Positions 1-10,189 of a DNA stretch of 64,000 bases are shown in pieces. This DNA comes from Pseudanabaena sp. lw0831 (GTDB lineage: Bacteria > Cyanobacteriota > Cyanobacteriia > Pseudanabaenales > Pseudanabaenaceae): the NCBI RefSeq assembly GCF_016584665.1, contig NZ_BBJB01000085.1, positions 62,001-126,000 of the forward strand, read 5' to 3'. Below the pieces are notes generated by a model that was given only the letters and a program-made list of their open reading frames with translations, made no database searches and had not been told where the DNA came from. Position numbers and translations under genes: made by a program. Numbering within the stretch: position 1 is the stretch's first letter; the number at the start of each line of letters is the position of its first letter.

Positions 1-2183
1 TGGGTCTGCGTATCCGCAGCGATCGCAATCTCGCGCACAATTGAGTTTACCTGTTTACTCACCATCGCAATTTGAGTTAGTTTTTCACGAGCATTTTGGA
101 CGAGTTTTGTGCCTGTGACCACCTGTTCTGTACCAGTCTCCATCGCTGCAACTACTTCATTCGTTTGCGACTGAATCTCTTCCACTAGTTGTTCGATTTC
201 CGCCGTTGATGTTGCCGACTGCTCCGCAAGATCTCGGACTTCTTCCGCAACCACGCTAAAACCTCTGCCTTCTTCACCAGCACGAGCCGCCTCAATTGCA
301 GCATTCAAAGCTAACAAGTTGGTTTGAGCCGCAAAGTTACTGATCAAGTTCACAATTCGCGAAATCTTTTGCGAAGTTTCTCCAAGACGCTTGACTTTTT
401 TCGCAGTTTCCGACACAGTCTCACGGATCTCGGAAATGCCTTGAACCGTGCGGTTCATCGCCTCGTCTCCTTCTTTCAGAACCGATGCTGCTACTTGCAT
501 TCCCTGTTCAGCTTGTTTGGCTCTAGTTTCTACACCTCGACTTGACTCAGTCATGACTTTAATTTCTTGTAGTGCTGAGTTAATCGATTCTGACTGCTTC
601 AATGCTTCATTAGAAACCGATCGCACCGACATTTCATTACTTATTGCCGTTTGGGTTACAGATTGCGAAGCTCCCTGAACTTCAACTACCAGTTTCCGCA
701 AGTTACGAATAATTGCGTTATAAGAATCAGCGATCGTTCCTACCTCATCAGCAGTCACGTTTGCCCGAATCGTTAAGTCACCGCGACTAACAGGATCAAC
801 TTCCATCAATAGCTCTAACGCACGACGTTGCAAGAACTCTTTTTCCTGCTTCTGCTCTTCAGCCCGTTCATCTGCTTCCGCTCTTGCCTCTTGCCGAGCC
901 GACTCCAATCTTCCTGCTTCTTGCTGCTGGATGTCACTCAGGTACTTGAGTTGCTCAGCCATCCCGTTAATGTTACTAGACAAGACTCCTAGCTCATCTT
1001 CACTTACTACGTCAAGGCGAGTATCTAGATCGCCTAGTCCAATCTTTTCGACCACCTTCGCGGCTTCCTGAATTGGTTTTACAGCTCGATTAGCGATTAT
1101 TGCTGCTAGCAGAGCTACCAGTAAAGTCGTTATCCCTGTCCCAGTGGCTAGAGTAATCAACAGATCCCGTTGGGGTTTAAAAGCAACATCAGTATTCAGA
1201 GCCATGATGATGCCAAAATTGAGATTAGGCATATCTTGAAAATTAGGCAATGGCACATAGGTCAAAAGTTGCTCTTTGCCACCGACAAAACTCACCACCG
1301 TAATTGAAGTCTTGCTCGTAATTGCGGAAGCTAGCAGTGGATAAATATCCTTGGATTGCGCATCCAACTCGTCTATTTCCTTGGCTACAAATATTTTGCC
1401 TGAGACATCGGTCAAATGGTATTGATCATCATCGCTAGAACTAGCTTTAACAACATCCTCAAGTCTTTCAATCGGAGTCCTTGTCCTCACTACACCAATC
1501 AACTTGTCTGAGCCAAGTTCTTTGACAGGCGCAGAAATAAACAAGCTAACTTTTTTGGTGACTGTTGATTTCCCAGGCTGACTAATAAATGGTTTACCTG
1601 TAGATAAAGCAATTTTAAAGAAGTCACGTTCTTTGATATTTGGTGCAGGATCAGATGTAATCGTTGAACGAATTGGTGTGTTCCCCTCCAAATCTGCAAA
1701 TGCAATTAAGTTATATATGCCATAGACTCTGGCATAGTCATTCAAAATAGCTTCGCGCTCAGCTTGGTTAATAACAGCTTGAGCTTTGCGGTTTGTAAAA
1801 ATAGGATGATTTGCTAATACCTGAACATCACCATAGCGCTCATATGTAAAGCGATTAATTTTGTCGGCGATTGTATTTGTCTTTTGGAGTTGCGATTCGC
1901 GAATTTGCTCATCAAGTGAACGGCTAGAGAAGTAGTAAGCTGCACTACCGATCGCGACTACAGGAATCGTACTAATCATTACTGCTAGTAACGTGGCTTT
2001 GTTCCGCAGAGATAGCGATCGCCAGCCCCATTTTTTTGGTTTAGGCACTTGTGGAATGGGTGACAAGTCATCTTCTAGTAAGTTTTCGAGAGTCCCCGCA
2101 TTACTTGCAGCAGCATTATTGCCATTTATGTCAGCAGCTCCTGATTGAGGTTGGTTTTTGGGCTGATTATTTTGTGTCAACAT
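1..2183 (-). CDS. Methyl-accepting chemotaxis protein, PilJ/PixJ-like (3' end outside window)
   Basis: Transmembrane chemoreceptor that would signal to a CheA-type kinase to steer type IV pilus motility. About 727 residues lie in the window and the C-terminus runs off the left edge. I read the frame by hand from an ATG at 2183. A first membrane helix lies near residues 63-85, followed by a periplasmic dCache-like sensing region. A second helix lies near 338-360, then HAMP, then a long coiled methyl-accepting domain with the conserved hairpin motif [18 protein letters not shown]. There is no bilin-type GAF cysteine motif, so this looks like a PilJ-type receptor and not a PixJ photoreceptor. 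It is the last visible gene of a minus-strand operon after PilG-, PilH- and CheW-like genes; a CheA-like gene probably follows outside the window. Confidence 0.9.
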   Translation of the reverse strand, partial: MLTQNNQPKNQPQSGAADINGNNAAASNAGTLENLLEDDLSPIPQVPKPKKWGWRSLSLRNKATLLAVMISTIPVVAIGSAAYYFSSRSLDEQIRESQLQKTNTIADKINRFTYERYGDVQVLANHPIFTNRKAQAVINQAEREAILNDYARVYGIYNLIAFADLEGNTPIRSTITSDPAPNIKERDFFKIALSTGKPFISQPGKSTVTKKVSLFISAPVKELGSDKLIGVVRTRTPIERLEDVVKASSSDDDQYHLTDVSGKIFVAKEIDELDAQSKDIYPLLASAITSKTSITVVSFVGGKEQLLTYVPLPNFQDMPNLNFGIIMALNTDVAFKPQRDLLITLATGTGITTLLVALLAAIIANRAVKPIQEAAKVVEKIGLGDLDTRLDVVSEDELGVLSSNINGMAEQLKYLSDIQQQEAGRLESARQEARAEADERAEEQKQEKEFLQRRALELLMEVDPVSRGDLTIRANVTADEVGTIADSYNAIIRNLRKLVVEVQGASQSVTQTAISNEMSVRSVSNEALKQSESINSALQEIKVMTESSRGVETRAKQAEQGMQVAASVLKEGDEAMNRTVQGISEIRETVSETAKKVKRLGETSQKISRIVNLISNFAAQTNLLALNAAIEAARAGEEGRGFSVVAEEVRDLAEQSATSTAEIEQLVEEIQSQTNEVVAAMETGTEQVVTGTKLVQNAREKLTQIAMVSKQVNSIVREIAIAADTQT

Positions 2184-2244
2184 TGTTTTTGCTCCCTAAA
2201 TGTCTAAAAAAGTATTTAAAAATAAAATTCGTAATTGTCGATAT

Positions 2245-2775
2245 CTATGTACTTGTAATCTCGGCGATTGCATCGCCATCAAGCACTAAAAAAGTTTCTT
2301 CAGCACCACCACTCAACCAATAGCCTCGACAAGCCTGCATCATTGCTGGATTTGCAAATGTGAGAGATGAAGTTTGAATTGTGGAAATATCACATTTCAC
2401 TATCTGCCCCACACGCGGCACTGCAAAGCCAATTATATTTTCTTGGCTACGCAGAAATACAATGTGACATTTGTCCTGAAGTTTCTCCTGTTCATATTGC
2501 TGTGCATAAAGAGGCTTATATCCCAAAAGACTAGCCAAATCAACGACCCAGATCACATCTCCACGCCAGTTATATATGCCCATGATGCTGGGAGCCAATC
2601 CTGCGATCGCTGTTACTTGTGTCAGACTAACCTTGACGATTTCGAGTAATTGCTGAGTTGGCAGCAAGGCTTGCTGATCCGCTTCCAAATAAAATGACAG
2701 AAATTGCTCAATCGTTGCTTGAGACTTAGCTAGCTGAGTTGATTTTTTCTGACTGCTAATCATCTGATTCGTCAT
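2245..2775 (-). CDS. CheW-like chemotaxis coupling protein (PilI/PixI type)
   Basis: Coupling protein linking a chemoreceptor to its histidine kinase. The protein is 176 residues with a single CheW fold. The core GIYNWRGDVIWVVDLASLLGY is the typical CheW beta-barrel segment, and the C-terminal part carries the 'G(Y)WLSGG' region. The N-terminal 35 residues are polar and could be a linker. It lies 13 bp downstream of the PilH-like receiver gene and about 60 bp upstream of the MCP gene, all on the minus strand, matching the G-H-I-J gene order of cyanobacterial pil/pix clusters. The start ATG at 2775 fits. Confidence 0.9.
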   Translation of the reverse strand: MTNQMISSQKKSTQLAKSQATIEQFLSFYLEADQQALLPTQQLLEIVKVSLTQVTAIAGLAPSIMGIYNWRGDVIWVVDLASLLGYKPLYAQQYEQEKLQDKCHIVFLRSQENIIGFAVPRVGQIVKCDISTIQTSSLTFANPAMMQACRGYWLSGGAEETFLVLDGDAIAEITST

Positions 2776-2788
2776 AGCGATCGCTTTC

Positions 2789-3154
2789 CTAATCTTTGAC
2801 TAATAACTTAATTGTGCGGATCAGTTCAGCAACATCCACTGGCTTGGTCAGATAAGCTGAAGCACCCTGTTTCATGCCCCAAAACTTATCCATTTCACCA
2901 CTCTTAGTAGAGCAAAGAATGATCGGAATATCTTTAGTCTCAGGCTTATCTTTCAGATCTCGGCATAACTCAAACCCACTTTCATTGGGTAAAACCACAT
3001 CGAGAACAATAGCACTAGGCTTTTGTTGGCTAATTTTAGTCCTAGCTTCATCGCCGCTCATTGCCAAAATCGTATTGAAGCCAGCATTTCTAAGACTACC
3101 TGTAATAATCTCAGCTTGAGTCATTGTGTCCTCAACCACTAAAATCGTACTCAT
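2789..3154 (-). CDS. CheY-like response regulator, PilH/PixH type
   Basis: Single-domain receiver of 121 residues. Acidic pocket residues Glu8-Asp9 are in MSTILVVEDT, the phospho-acceptor Asp52 is in VLDVVLP, the switch region is CSTKSGE, and the conserved lysine is in LTKPVD. There is no output domain, so it acts by binding a partner, as PilH or PixH does. It lies between the PatA/PilG-like gene and the cheW-like gene on the same strand, consistent with one phosphorelay operon for phototaxis or pilus control. PilG versus PilH naming follows operon position and length. Confidence 0.9.
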   Translation of the reverse strand: MSTILVVEDTMTQAEIITGSLRNAGFNTILAMSGDEARTKISQQKPSAIVLDVVLPNESGFELCRDLKDKPETKDIPIILCSTKSGEMDKFWGMKQGASAYLTKPVDVAELIRTIKLLVKD

Positions 3155-3259
3155 ATAAAAATTTTTTCCTTTACTTACTATTTTATTTATTGATGCGTTA
3201 TTAATGCGTTTATTGACGCACTATTGATATTAATGCGTTGAATTAAGAGTTTCTGCAAG

Positions 3260-4483
3260 CTAATTGGGATCAGCAAGTTGCAAAAACTTACGCAGTATTT
3301 GCAGAACTTTGGCAGGATCTGGTGGTTTGCTCAAAAAGTCTGATGAGCCAGCCATCTTCGCTCTTACCCGATCAATCATCCCATCGCGCCCCGTCAAAAT
3401 TACAATTGGGATTTCCTGAAATGTTGTGGTTTTCCGTAAAAAAGTACATAGTTCATAACCGTTAGTATTTGGCATCACCAAATCAAGAAAAATTAAGTCA
3501 GGCTTACGTTGCAATAAAGTACTAACACTTTGTAAAGGCTCAGTAATGCCCAGAACTTCATAGCCCAGAGGTTCGAGGATTCGCCTCATTTCAACTGCTA
3601 CTTGAGGACTGTCATCAATACAAGCAATCAAACCTCGAAGTGGAACTTTACTCGGCTTACTGGGCAATTTCCAATTTGGTGATATCCAATCAGGAACTTC
3701 GTGAAACGCCACAATCCCATCTACCACTAAGGGTAATAGCGATCGCATCACGGCAATCATCGAGCAGTGCATGATGATTGACATATCCCATAGGGTATTT
3801 TTGCCATTAACAATTTTCTTGAGCGTTTTATAGGTTTTGCTCGTGATGGCTTCGGAATTTAACATCAAGTCTAATTGGTCTGAATTAGCAATATAGGGCG
3901 CTAAATCAAAGGAAAATCCTTGAATCATATTCTGTACATGGGATAATCCCGCCTGCTGCCACCTTAATTGGGCTGCAACAATGTTATCTAAAGTCTGGGT
4001 CGTAGGTAAAGCAACGATTGGCTTAAATGCTAAAGCTTCTAGGGGCTTCCAAGATGATTTTGGATTCTTTTGATCGCATAGGCTATAAAAGACTTCATGA
4101 ATACTTGCCTGAATGATTGACCTCGCCTGCTCGGTCGTCAGTAAATTTTCGTGGATAGCCTGTTCAATGATCTTTACCTCCCAAGCGTCGGCAGTAGGCT
4201 TGGCTTGTTCGAGTAATTCTTGGATATTTACATTGGGTGAATGCTGACGAATCGCTCTTGCCAACCTGCGGACACGATGTTTGCCTCCAGTTGCATATAC
4301 CAACCGTCCTAGGTAAAAATATACATTCCAAGCAGGATCAGCCTCTTGGTCTCCAGTTACCAACAGTTCACCAGTAGCCTGTTGAAACAGGACATGTAGC
4401 TGCTTCAAATCTTGAATAAACTTAGGTTGGGATTGAATTGATGTGTCCACTAGACAAGTCTGGTAAGTAGCATGTATGAGCAA
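3260..4483 (-). CDS. PatA/PilG/PixG-like response regulator
   Basis: 407-residue regulator. The N-terminal 250 residues resemble the PatA-type N-terminal domain (DUF4388-like start GELLVTG...WNVYFYLGRLVYATGG). The C-terminal receiver holds the acidic pair in CIDDSP, phospho-acceptor Asp334 in FLDLVMP, and the lysine in FLSKPPDP. It is the first gene of the operon with PilH-, CheW- and MCP-like genes, the position of pixG/pilG in other cyanobacteria. The start used is a TTG at 4483; a GTG at 4450 would remove 11 residues and is also possible. No strong ribosome-binding site decides between them. Confidence 0.85.
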   Translation of the reverse strand: MLIHATYQTCLVDTSIQSQPKFIQDLKQLHVLFQQATGELLVTGDQEADPAWNVYFYLGRLVYATGGKHRVRRLARAIRQHSPNVNIQELLEQAKPTADAWEVKIIEQAIHENLLTTEQARSIIQASIHEVFYSLCDQKNPKSSWKPLEALAFKPIVALPTTQTLDNIVAAQLRWQQAGLSHVQNMIQGFSFDLAPYIANSDQLDLMLNSEAITSKTYKTLKKIVNGKNTLWDMSIIMHCSMIAVMRSLLPLVVDGIVAFHEVPDWISPNWKLPSKPSKVPLRGLIACIDDSPQVAVEMRRILEPLGYEVLGITEPLQSVSTLLQRKPDLIFLDLVMPNTNGYELCTFLRKTTTFQEIPIVILTGRDGMIDRVRAKMAGSSDFLSKPPDPAKVLQILRKFLQLADPN

Positions 4484-4758
4484 TACTGAAAATCACAGGC
4501 AACTAGAATATAGTCATTTGTCCTTATTACCTACTGATATAAATATCTGTTTACAAAGTAATCACAAGAAACTCACTAAGTAGCAATAGATACAGTTAAA
4601 ACATCTATAAAAAAACTTTTTGCTTGATTCTATCTTAGAAGACTGGTTTCAGGATTACTATACTATAGGAATTATTCTTTTTCTCTGTGTTAAACAATTA
4701 TTTAGTAAATTTCATTACTTCAGAGATTGACTTACAACACCATTGATACCCATAGTCC

Positions 4759-4847
4759 AAAATCGGTTTCATAATAAGAACTGCATTAGAACTGCTGAAT
4801 TCAGAATCTAACTCAACAAAATCCAAAATCAGTTTCATAATGACAAT
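4759..4847. repeat. Two half-copies of the ATGAGAAT-ended repeat in a 454-bp divergent intergenic region
   Basis: Positions 4759-4780 (aaaatcggtttcataataag) and 4824-4847 (aaaatcagtttcataatgac) are degenerate right halves of the repeat seen complete at 29376-29487. They sit in the gap 4484-4937 between two divergent regulatory genes. The rest of the gap is AT-rich and should hold both promoters, but I could not pick a convincing -35/-10 pair. No gene is visible in it. Confidence 0.6.
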
Positions 4848-4937
4848 CGTCGCAAATTTGTGATTGCCAAGTAAAAACCAAGAACTTGAAGTAGAATTTA
4901 GCTAAAGGATGTTTGTATAGAAATTTCATAAAATTTT

Positions 4938-7900
4938 GTGGATGCGCCTATGTATGCGAATAGTCAGGAAGTGCTACTTGAACAGGCGATCATTCGCTCT
5001 CCCTTAACGATCGCGGCAAGTGCAACTGTTGCCGACGCGATCGCCTTGATGAGTGTGGGGAGTCAAACTTGCAACTTATTATGTGAGATTGGCTCAGAAA
5101 CAGATTTGCAATTATCCCACGCCCAAAACAGTTGCATTTTAGTAACTGAAGGGAAAAAACTGATTGGTATTTTGACTGAACGTGACTTGGTTAGGCTATG
5201 TGGACAAAACGCGAATCCTGAAACTTCGGCACAAAATTCGGCGCAAAATCTGCTCGAAACTGCGATCGCTGAGGTAATGACATATCCAGTTCAATCACTG
5301 TTGGCGTGGGAATTTACCGATATACTTGTGCCGATTAATCGCTTCCATCGCTATAAGATCCGACATTTGCCACTAGTAAATGATCTCGGCGAAATCGTTG
5401 GGTTGCTCACCCATGAGAGTTTGCGGCAATTATTACGTCCCATCGATATGTTGCGCTTGCGTAAGGTCAGGGAGGTGATAATTACCTGTGTAATTCATGC
5501 AAATCCTACAGCTTCAGTAGCGCAGATTGCCAACTTAATGCTGGAGAAGAAAGTAAGTTCAGTAGTGATCGTAGAAGAGGGGGATAATGGTTTATGCCCT
5601 GTGGGAATTGTGACTGAGGGAGATATCGTTCAATATCTTGCTTTAGAATTAGCGCTAGCGACAACATCTGTACAACTAGTGATGAGTTTTCCAGTTGCTA
5701 CAGTCAGTCCAGATGAGACGCTTTGGACAGTGCGGGAGATAATGCAAGAGCGAATGATTAATCACTTAATTGTGACTAATCCAGATGGAACAATGGAGGG
5801 AATTATTAGTCAAAGTGATTTGCTTAATACACTTCAGCCCACAGAGATTTATAAATTAGTCTCGATGCTAGAAACAAAGATGTCTCGACTAGAGCAAGAG
5901 AAACTAGAGCTACTCCAAGGTCGTAATAAACTATTGGAGAGCCAAGTGCAAGCAAGCACATTTGCACTAGCAGGCAGTAATAATATGTTTCGTCAATTTG
6001 CCGAAAATAATCGTGGAGCGATTATTCTTCGTGAATTTAGCACTGGGAAGGTGGTGTATGTGAGTCCTCGATATGCTGATATTTGGGGGCATTCAAGTGA
6101 GTATTTATATCAAAATCCTGATATTTGGATGCAGTCGATCCATCCTGAAGATATTGATAGAGTTCTTCAACTTTATCAATTAACAGTTAGTAGTGGATTC
6201 TTTAGTGAGGAATATCGAATTATTCGTCCAGATGGCGATATTCGATGGATATGGGGACGCTGCTTCCCATTAAAAAATGCCAATGGAAAAATCGAGCAAA
6301 TGGCTGCTATTGCTGAAGATATTAGCGATCGCAAGATTGCGGAAATAGCCTTAAGGGAGAGCGAACAACGGTTAAAAGCAAGCGAGTCTCTCTTAAGTGC
6401 CATGTTTGAACGTTCAGTTGTAGGTATGGCAATTACTGATGCTGACGGTAAATTTGTTAGGACTAATCCTTTTTATCAACAAATGGTTGGCTATTCTGAA
6501 AATGAATTGCAATTAATGCGATTTACTGACAATATGCTGCCAGAAGATATAGAAGATAATTTGCGACTGCGTACTCAAGTCTTGTCTGGTGAAAGTGAAA
6601 GCTATCAATTGGAAAAGCGGCTTTTACATCGAGATGGCAAAATGCTTTGGGTACGAACAACTAGTTCTAAAATATTGGATGAAGTTGGTCAGCCACCACT
6701 TTTTGTTGGGGTTATCGAAGATATTAGCGATCGCAAACAAGCTGAAGAATCTTTGCAAAGTTTGGTTGAGGGAACTGCGGCTCAAACTGGAGAGAATTTC
6801 TTACCTGCATTAGTGCAGTACATTGCTGATGCTTTAGAAGTGCGCTATGTATTTATCACACAGAAGAAAGGAGGAATTCTAGAAGCTAGGGCGGCGTGGA
6901 TGGATGGACAACTTCATCCCACATTGTATTTTTCATTTGCAGATTCTCCCTGTACTTTAACAGTCAAAGAAGGAATATTTTTCTGTGCCGACAATTTGCA
7001 GCAGCATTTTGCTAAATGTGAATTTATAGAAAATCTGGATGTAGATTCTTATTTGGGAATTGCGATTGCCAATAGCAAAGGCGAAAAGATCGGTAGTTTA
7101 TGCATTCTTGACGACAAACCCATCTCTCAAGTACAACGGGCAAATGCGATGTTACGAGTTTTTGCAGCAAGAGCCAGTGCAGAGATAGAACGACAAGAAG
7201 CGATCGACGATCTCTATCAACTCAATCAACAATTAGAGTCAAGAGTTGCTCAACGTACGCAAGAGCTTCAATTTACCAATCAGCAATTGAGCGCGGCTAA
7301 TAATGAGCTAGCTAAGGCGACAAAACTTAAGGATGAATTTCTTGCCAATATGAGCCATGAACTTCGGACTCCGCTTAATGCTGTGCTAGGAATGTCTGAA
7401 GGTTTGATGACAGGAGTATTTGGAGATTTAAACGAGCGACAGATGCGATCGCTATCTCTAATCGAAACTAGTGGTCGGCATTTGTTGGAATTAATTAATG
7501 ACATTTTGGATGTAGCCAAAATTGGCGCAGGTAAATTAGATCTGGATCTTAGTTCTGTAGCGATCGAATATCTCTGCAAATCTAGTCTAAATTTTGTCAA
7601 GCAAATTGCTAATCAGAAAAATATTCAACTCAAATTATCTGTCAACCCCAGTATCAAAATTATCACAGTTGATGAACGGCGGATGAGGCAAGCTCTAATT
7701 AACCTACTCAGCAATGCAGTCAAGTTTACGCCTAAAGGAGGGAAAGTTTGCTTAGAAGTTAATCTTCAAGCAACAGAAACAACAGAGCTAACCGCTGAAT
7801 GCCCTTATGTAATGGTCTTCTCAATCATTGATACGGGTATCGGCATCTCTCCAGAAGATATCAGCAATCTATTTCAAGCTTTTGTCCAGATTGATAGCAG

Positions 7901-8510
7901 CCTAAATCGACAATATGCAGGTACGGGTTTAGGGCTTACTCTAGTCAAGCAGCTTGCGGAACTACATGGGGGCTGTGTGAGTGTTACTAGTCAAGTTGAC
8001 AAGGGAAGTTGTTTTTCGATAATTTTGCCCTATACAGAATCGATTGAATTAGATAAATTAGATAGAGCCAAGCCTCCATCAAATTCCTTTGGCGAGAGTT
8101 ATAACCAAGCAAGCAATTTAGAGAATAATTTAGCTGTTAATCCTTTGATTTTGCTAGCAGATGATAATCCCATTAATATTGAGACTTTCTCTAATTATTT
8201 AACTAATCGAGGATATCGACTAATTTTTGCTTCTAATGGTCAAGAAGCAATCAATATGACGATTGCCCAAAACCCTGATCTGATTCTGATGGATATTCAA
8301 ATGCCAGTTCTAGATGGACTCAGCGCAATTGAAAGTATACGAGCAAATCCAGATGTAAACAATATTCCCATCGTGGCGCTAACAGCCTTGGCGATGACAG
8401 GCGATCGCGAAAAATGTTTAGCCGTTGGTGCGAATGAATATCTCGCCAAACCTGTGCAACTATCTCATCTAACAGCAATCATCCAACAACAACTCCAGAA
8501 GCCCATATAA
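4938..8510 (+). CDS. Hybrid sensor histidine kinase: 4 CBS, 2 PAS, GAF, HisKA, HATPase, REC
   Basis: 1190-residue cytoplasmic kinase with no membrane segment. The first 320 residues hold four CBS motifs (two Bateman modules) that could bind adenine nucleotides. Two PAS-PAC units follow (about 345-465 and 475-600, each ending in a PAC-like EDISDRK), then a GAF domain (about 615-755). A coiled linker leads to the HisKA domain with His807 in MSHELRTP. The ATPase has NLLSNAVKF, DTGIGIS and GTGLGL. A C-terminal receiver has Asp1119 in LMDIQMP and a lysine in LAKPVQ. The start is a GTG at 4938; an ATG at 4950 is an alternative. It is divergent from the pil-like operon and could be co-regulated with it, but a functional link is inference. 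Confidence 0.92.
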   Translation: MDAPMYANSQEVLLEQAIIRSPLTIAASATVADAIALMSVGSQTCNLLCEIGSETDLQLSHAQNSCILVTEGKKLIGILTERDLVRLCGQNANPETSAQNSAQNLLETAIAEVMTYPVQSLLAWEFTDILVPINRFHRYKIRHLPLVNDLGEIVGLLTHESLRQLLRPIDMLRLRKVREVIITCVIHANPTASVAQIANLMLEKKVSSVVIVEEGDNGLCPVGIVTEGDIVQYLALELALATTSVQLVMSFPVATVSPDETLWTVREIMQERMINHLIVTNPDGTMEGIISQSDLLNTLQPTEIYKLVSMLETKMSRLEQEKLELLQGRNKLLESQVQASTFALAGSNNMFRQFAENNRGAIILREFSTGKVVYVSPRYADIWGHSSEYLYQNPDIWMQSIHPEDIDRVLQLYQLTVSSGFFSEEYRIIRPDGDIRWIWGRCFPLKNANGKIEQMAAIAEDISDRKIAEIALRESEQRLKASESLLSAMFERSVVGMAITDADGKFVRTNPFYQQMVGYSENELQLMRFTDNMLPEDIEDNLRLRTQVLSGESESYQLEKRLLHRDGKMLWVRTTSSKILDEVGQPPLFVGVIEDISDRKQAEESLQSLVEGTAAQTGENFLPALVQYIADALEVRYVFITQKKGGILEARAAWMDGQLHPTLYFSFADSPCTLTVKEGIFFCADNLQQHFAKCEFIENLDVDSYLGIAIANSKGEKIGSLCILDDKPISQVQRANAMLRVFAARASAEIERQEAIDDLYQLNQQLESRVAQRTQELQFTNQQLSAANNELAKATKLKDEFLANMSHELRTPLNAVLGMSEGLMTGVFGDLNERQMRSLSLIETSGRHLLELINDILDVAKIGAGKLDLDLSSVAIEYLCKSSLNFVKQIANQKNIQLKLSVNPSIKIITVDERRMRQALINLLSNAVKFTPKGGKVCLEVNLQATETTELTAECPYVMVFSIIDTGIGISPEDISNLFQAFVQIDSSLNRQYAGTGLGLTLVKQLAELHGGCVSVTSQVDKGSCFSIILPYTESIELDKLDRAKPPSNSFGESYNQASNLENNLAVNPLILLADDNPINIETFSNYLTNRGYRLIFASNGQEAINMTIAQNPDLILMDIQMPVLDGLSAIESIRANPDVNNIPIVALTALAMTGDREKCLAVGANEYLAKPVQLSHLTAIIQQQLQKPI

Positions 8511-8585
8511 ATGGCGGTGCTACGCGCCGCCATTTATTCCCAAAAAGATAAATCGCCCGCTACGCGGGCGATTTATCTTTTTGGG
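8511..8585. terminator. Two successive palindromes after the kinase gene
   Basis: 8511-8533 is a 23-bp imperfect palindrome around a GCGCC core that begins right after the stop codon. 8539-8585 is a perfect 22-bp-arm palindrome with a 3-nt loop (tac); its outer edges are cccaaaaaga and tctttttggg and its inner core is cgcccgc/gcgggcg. The genes on both sides converge here, so it can serve as a bidirectional terminator. Confidence 0.8.
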
Positions 8586-8613
8586 TTTGAGTTTTTATTA
8601 ATTGCAAAATAAA

Positions 8614-9999
8614 CTATTGCCAAGTTTGGCGAAAGGCTCTGACAACTTGATCCATACCAACCGATCGCGAAGCTTTGAACAGAATACGATCGCCACTTTT
8701 AACTTTTTGCAAAAGCGTCTGCGTGATATCGTCATAGGACTTACAGGCGATCGCATATTTCAATGAACCATTAGCTCCTGCCAAAATCGCATCTGCTTCG
8801 CCATCGGTCAAGATAATCGTGCCTTCAATTCCTAATTTACTGATCGCTTCACCAACTTGACGATGCAATTGAGTAGACATCTTCCCCAATTCCTTCATCG
8901 TCCCCAAAACAGCCCAATGTCGCTTTGCTGGCATATCAGCAAGTTGGCGCAGGGCCGCCAGCATCCCCTCAGGGGAAGCATTATAAGTCTCATCAAGAAT
9001 CATCACATCTTGAGACAACTCGTATACCTGCGCTCTACCAAACGGAAGATCGAGTTTCCCAATACCGTGAGTTGTCCGATCCCAATCGAGATTTAAGGCT
9101 CTGAGAACCGCTAAACCTGCCAAAAAATTTAAAGCATTATGACGACCTGGTAAAGGCAAGTCCCATGTTAGCCCTTCCACATGCAACTGCTGATCAATTA
9201 GTTCACCATTGATATCCCCAATCCCTAAGCCATAGGTGATCGTTTTGCCTTGCCAAACTTTGCTGGCACTTTCTAGTAAAAGCGAATTACTAGCATTGAG
9301 AACTGCCGTGCCAGTGGGAGAAGTCTCGGCTAAAAGTTCACATTTAGCTTGAGCGATCGCTTCGCGCGAACCCAATCTGCCAATATGTGCGGTTCCCACA
9401 TTAGTGATTACGCTCACTGTCGGTAAAGCCGTTTTGGCGAGGCGTTCGATTTCGCCTAGACCACGCATCCCCATTTCTACAACTACAAAACTATCCCGCT
9501 CAGGGTCAATCGACAACAAAGTTTGTGCCACGCCAATATCATTATTATGGTTAGCCTGACTCTTGTGAACTCGCTGATCGGGAGCGACATAGCAAGCTAA
9601 CATGCTGGCAATAATTTCTTTAGTGGTGGTTTTCCCCACTGAGCCAGTAATCGATACAACTGGTTGCAAAAACTGCGATCGCCACCAGCGGGCTAGATCT
9701 TGATAGGCCGTGATTATATCGTCAACAGCTAAGACGGGTAAACCGACGGCGGCATCCGAGCTAGCCCATTCACGGCTGACGAGTGCAGCAACTGCGCCCT
9801 GGGCGATCGCTTTTGCCACAAACATATGACCATCAAAGTTTTCGCCAGTTAAAGCCACAAATAACTCACCAGCTTTGAGTTTGCGGCTATCGGAAGTAAC
9901 GCCCCTTATCGCTATGTTTTTTTGCGCGTTTTCGTCAATATTGGCAACCGTTGCCGATGTAATGGCGATCGCTTGGCTAATCGTACAAATACAGGTCAT
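8614..9999 (-). CDS. murF: UDP-N-acetylmuramoyl-tripeptide--D-alanyl-D-alanine ligase (MurF)
   Basis: Mur ligase that adds D-Ala-D-Ala to the UDP-MurNAc-tripeptide in the cytoplasm, the last soluble step of peptidoglycan precursor synthesis. The 461 residues hold an N-terminal uridine-binding part (GVTSDSRKLKAGELFVAL), the ATP loop GSVGKTTTKE, the central HNNDIGVAQTLL and VVEMGMRG motifs, and the C-terminal DETYNASPEGMLAAL motif typical of MurF. The open frame extends 17 codons upstream, but the ATG at 9999 begins where family members begin, so I chose it. No other dcw-cluster gene is adjacent. Confidence 0.95.
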   Translation of the reverse strand: MTCICTISQAIAITSATVANIDENAQKNIAIRGVTSDSRKLKAGELFVALTGENFDGHMFVAKAIAQGAVAALVSREWASSDAAVGLPVLAVDDIITAYQDLARWWRSQFLQPVVSITGSVGKTTTKEIIASMLACYVAPDQRVHKSQANHNNDIGVAQTLLSIDPERDSFVVVEMGMRGLGEIERLAKTALPTVSVITNVGTAHIGRLGSREAIAQAKCELLAETSPTGTAVLNASNSLLLESASKVWQGKTITYGLGIGDINGELIDQQLHVEGLTWDLPLPGRHNALNFLAGLAVLRALNLDWDRTTHGIGKLDLPFGRAQVYELSQDVMILDETYNASPEGMLAALRQLADMPAKRHWAVLGTMKELGKMSTQLHRQVGEAISKLGIEGTIILTDGEADAILAGANGSLKYAIACKSYDDITQTLLQKVKSGDRILFKASRSVGMDQVVRAFRQTWQ

Positions 10000-10092
10000 G
10001 CTTAATTTTTTCTGTTCGTAGCGGTTCTGTGCTTCGGATGGCAAACCCAAATTTGGTAAAAAAGTTACGCAACCCGATTAAATATAAATCCC

Positions 10093-10133
10093 CAAAATCT
10101 GTACCGCCCGCTTAGCGGGCGGTACAGATTTTG
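10093..10133. terminator. 41-bp perfect palindrome, core ccgcccgc/gcgggcgg
   Basis: 19-bp perfect arms with a 3-nt loop (tta) lie between the murF start and the end of the upstream minus-strand gene. The core resembles that at 8539-8585, while the outer arms (caaaatctgta) are different and still perfectly paired. A gggttt follows a few bases later, as in other copies. Confidence 0.75.
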
Positions 10134-10189
10134 TTTCTGGGTTTTTAATTATGCCGAGGTACTTAGGTCTAACATTCCAAGCTTTATTA

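Noticed and set aside
4484-4937. AT-rich divergent gap considered as a replication origin
   Set aside because: No cluster of DnaA boxes (TTATCCACA-like) and no dnaA/dnaN nearby; it fits a divergent promoter region.
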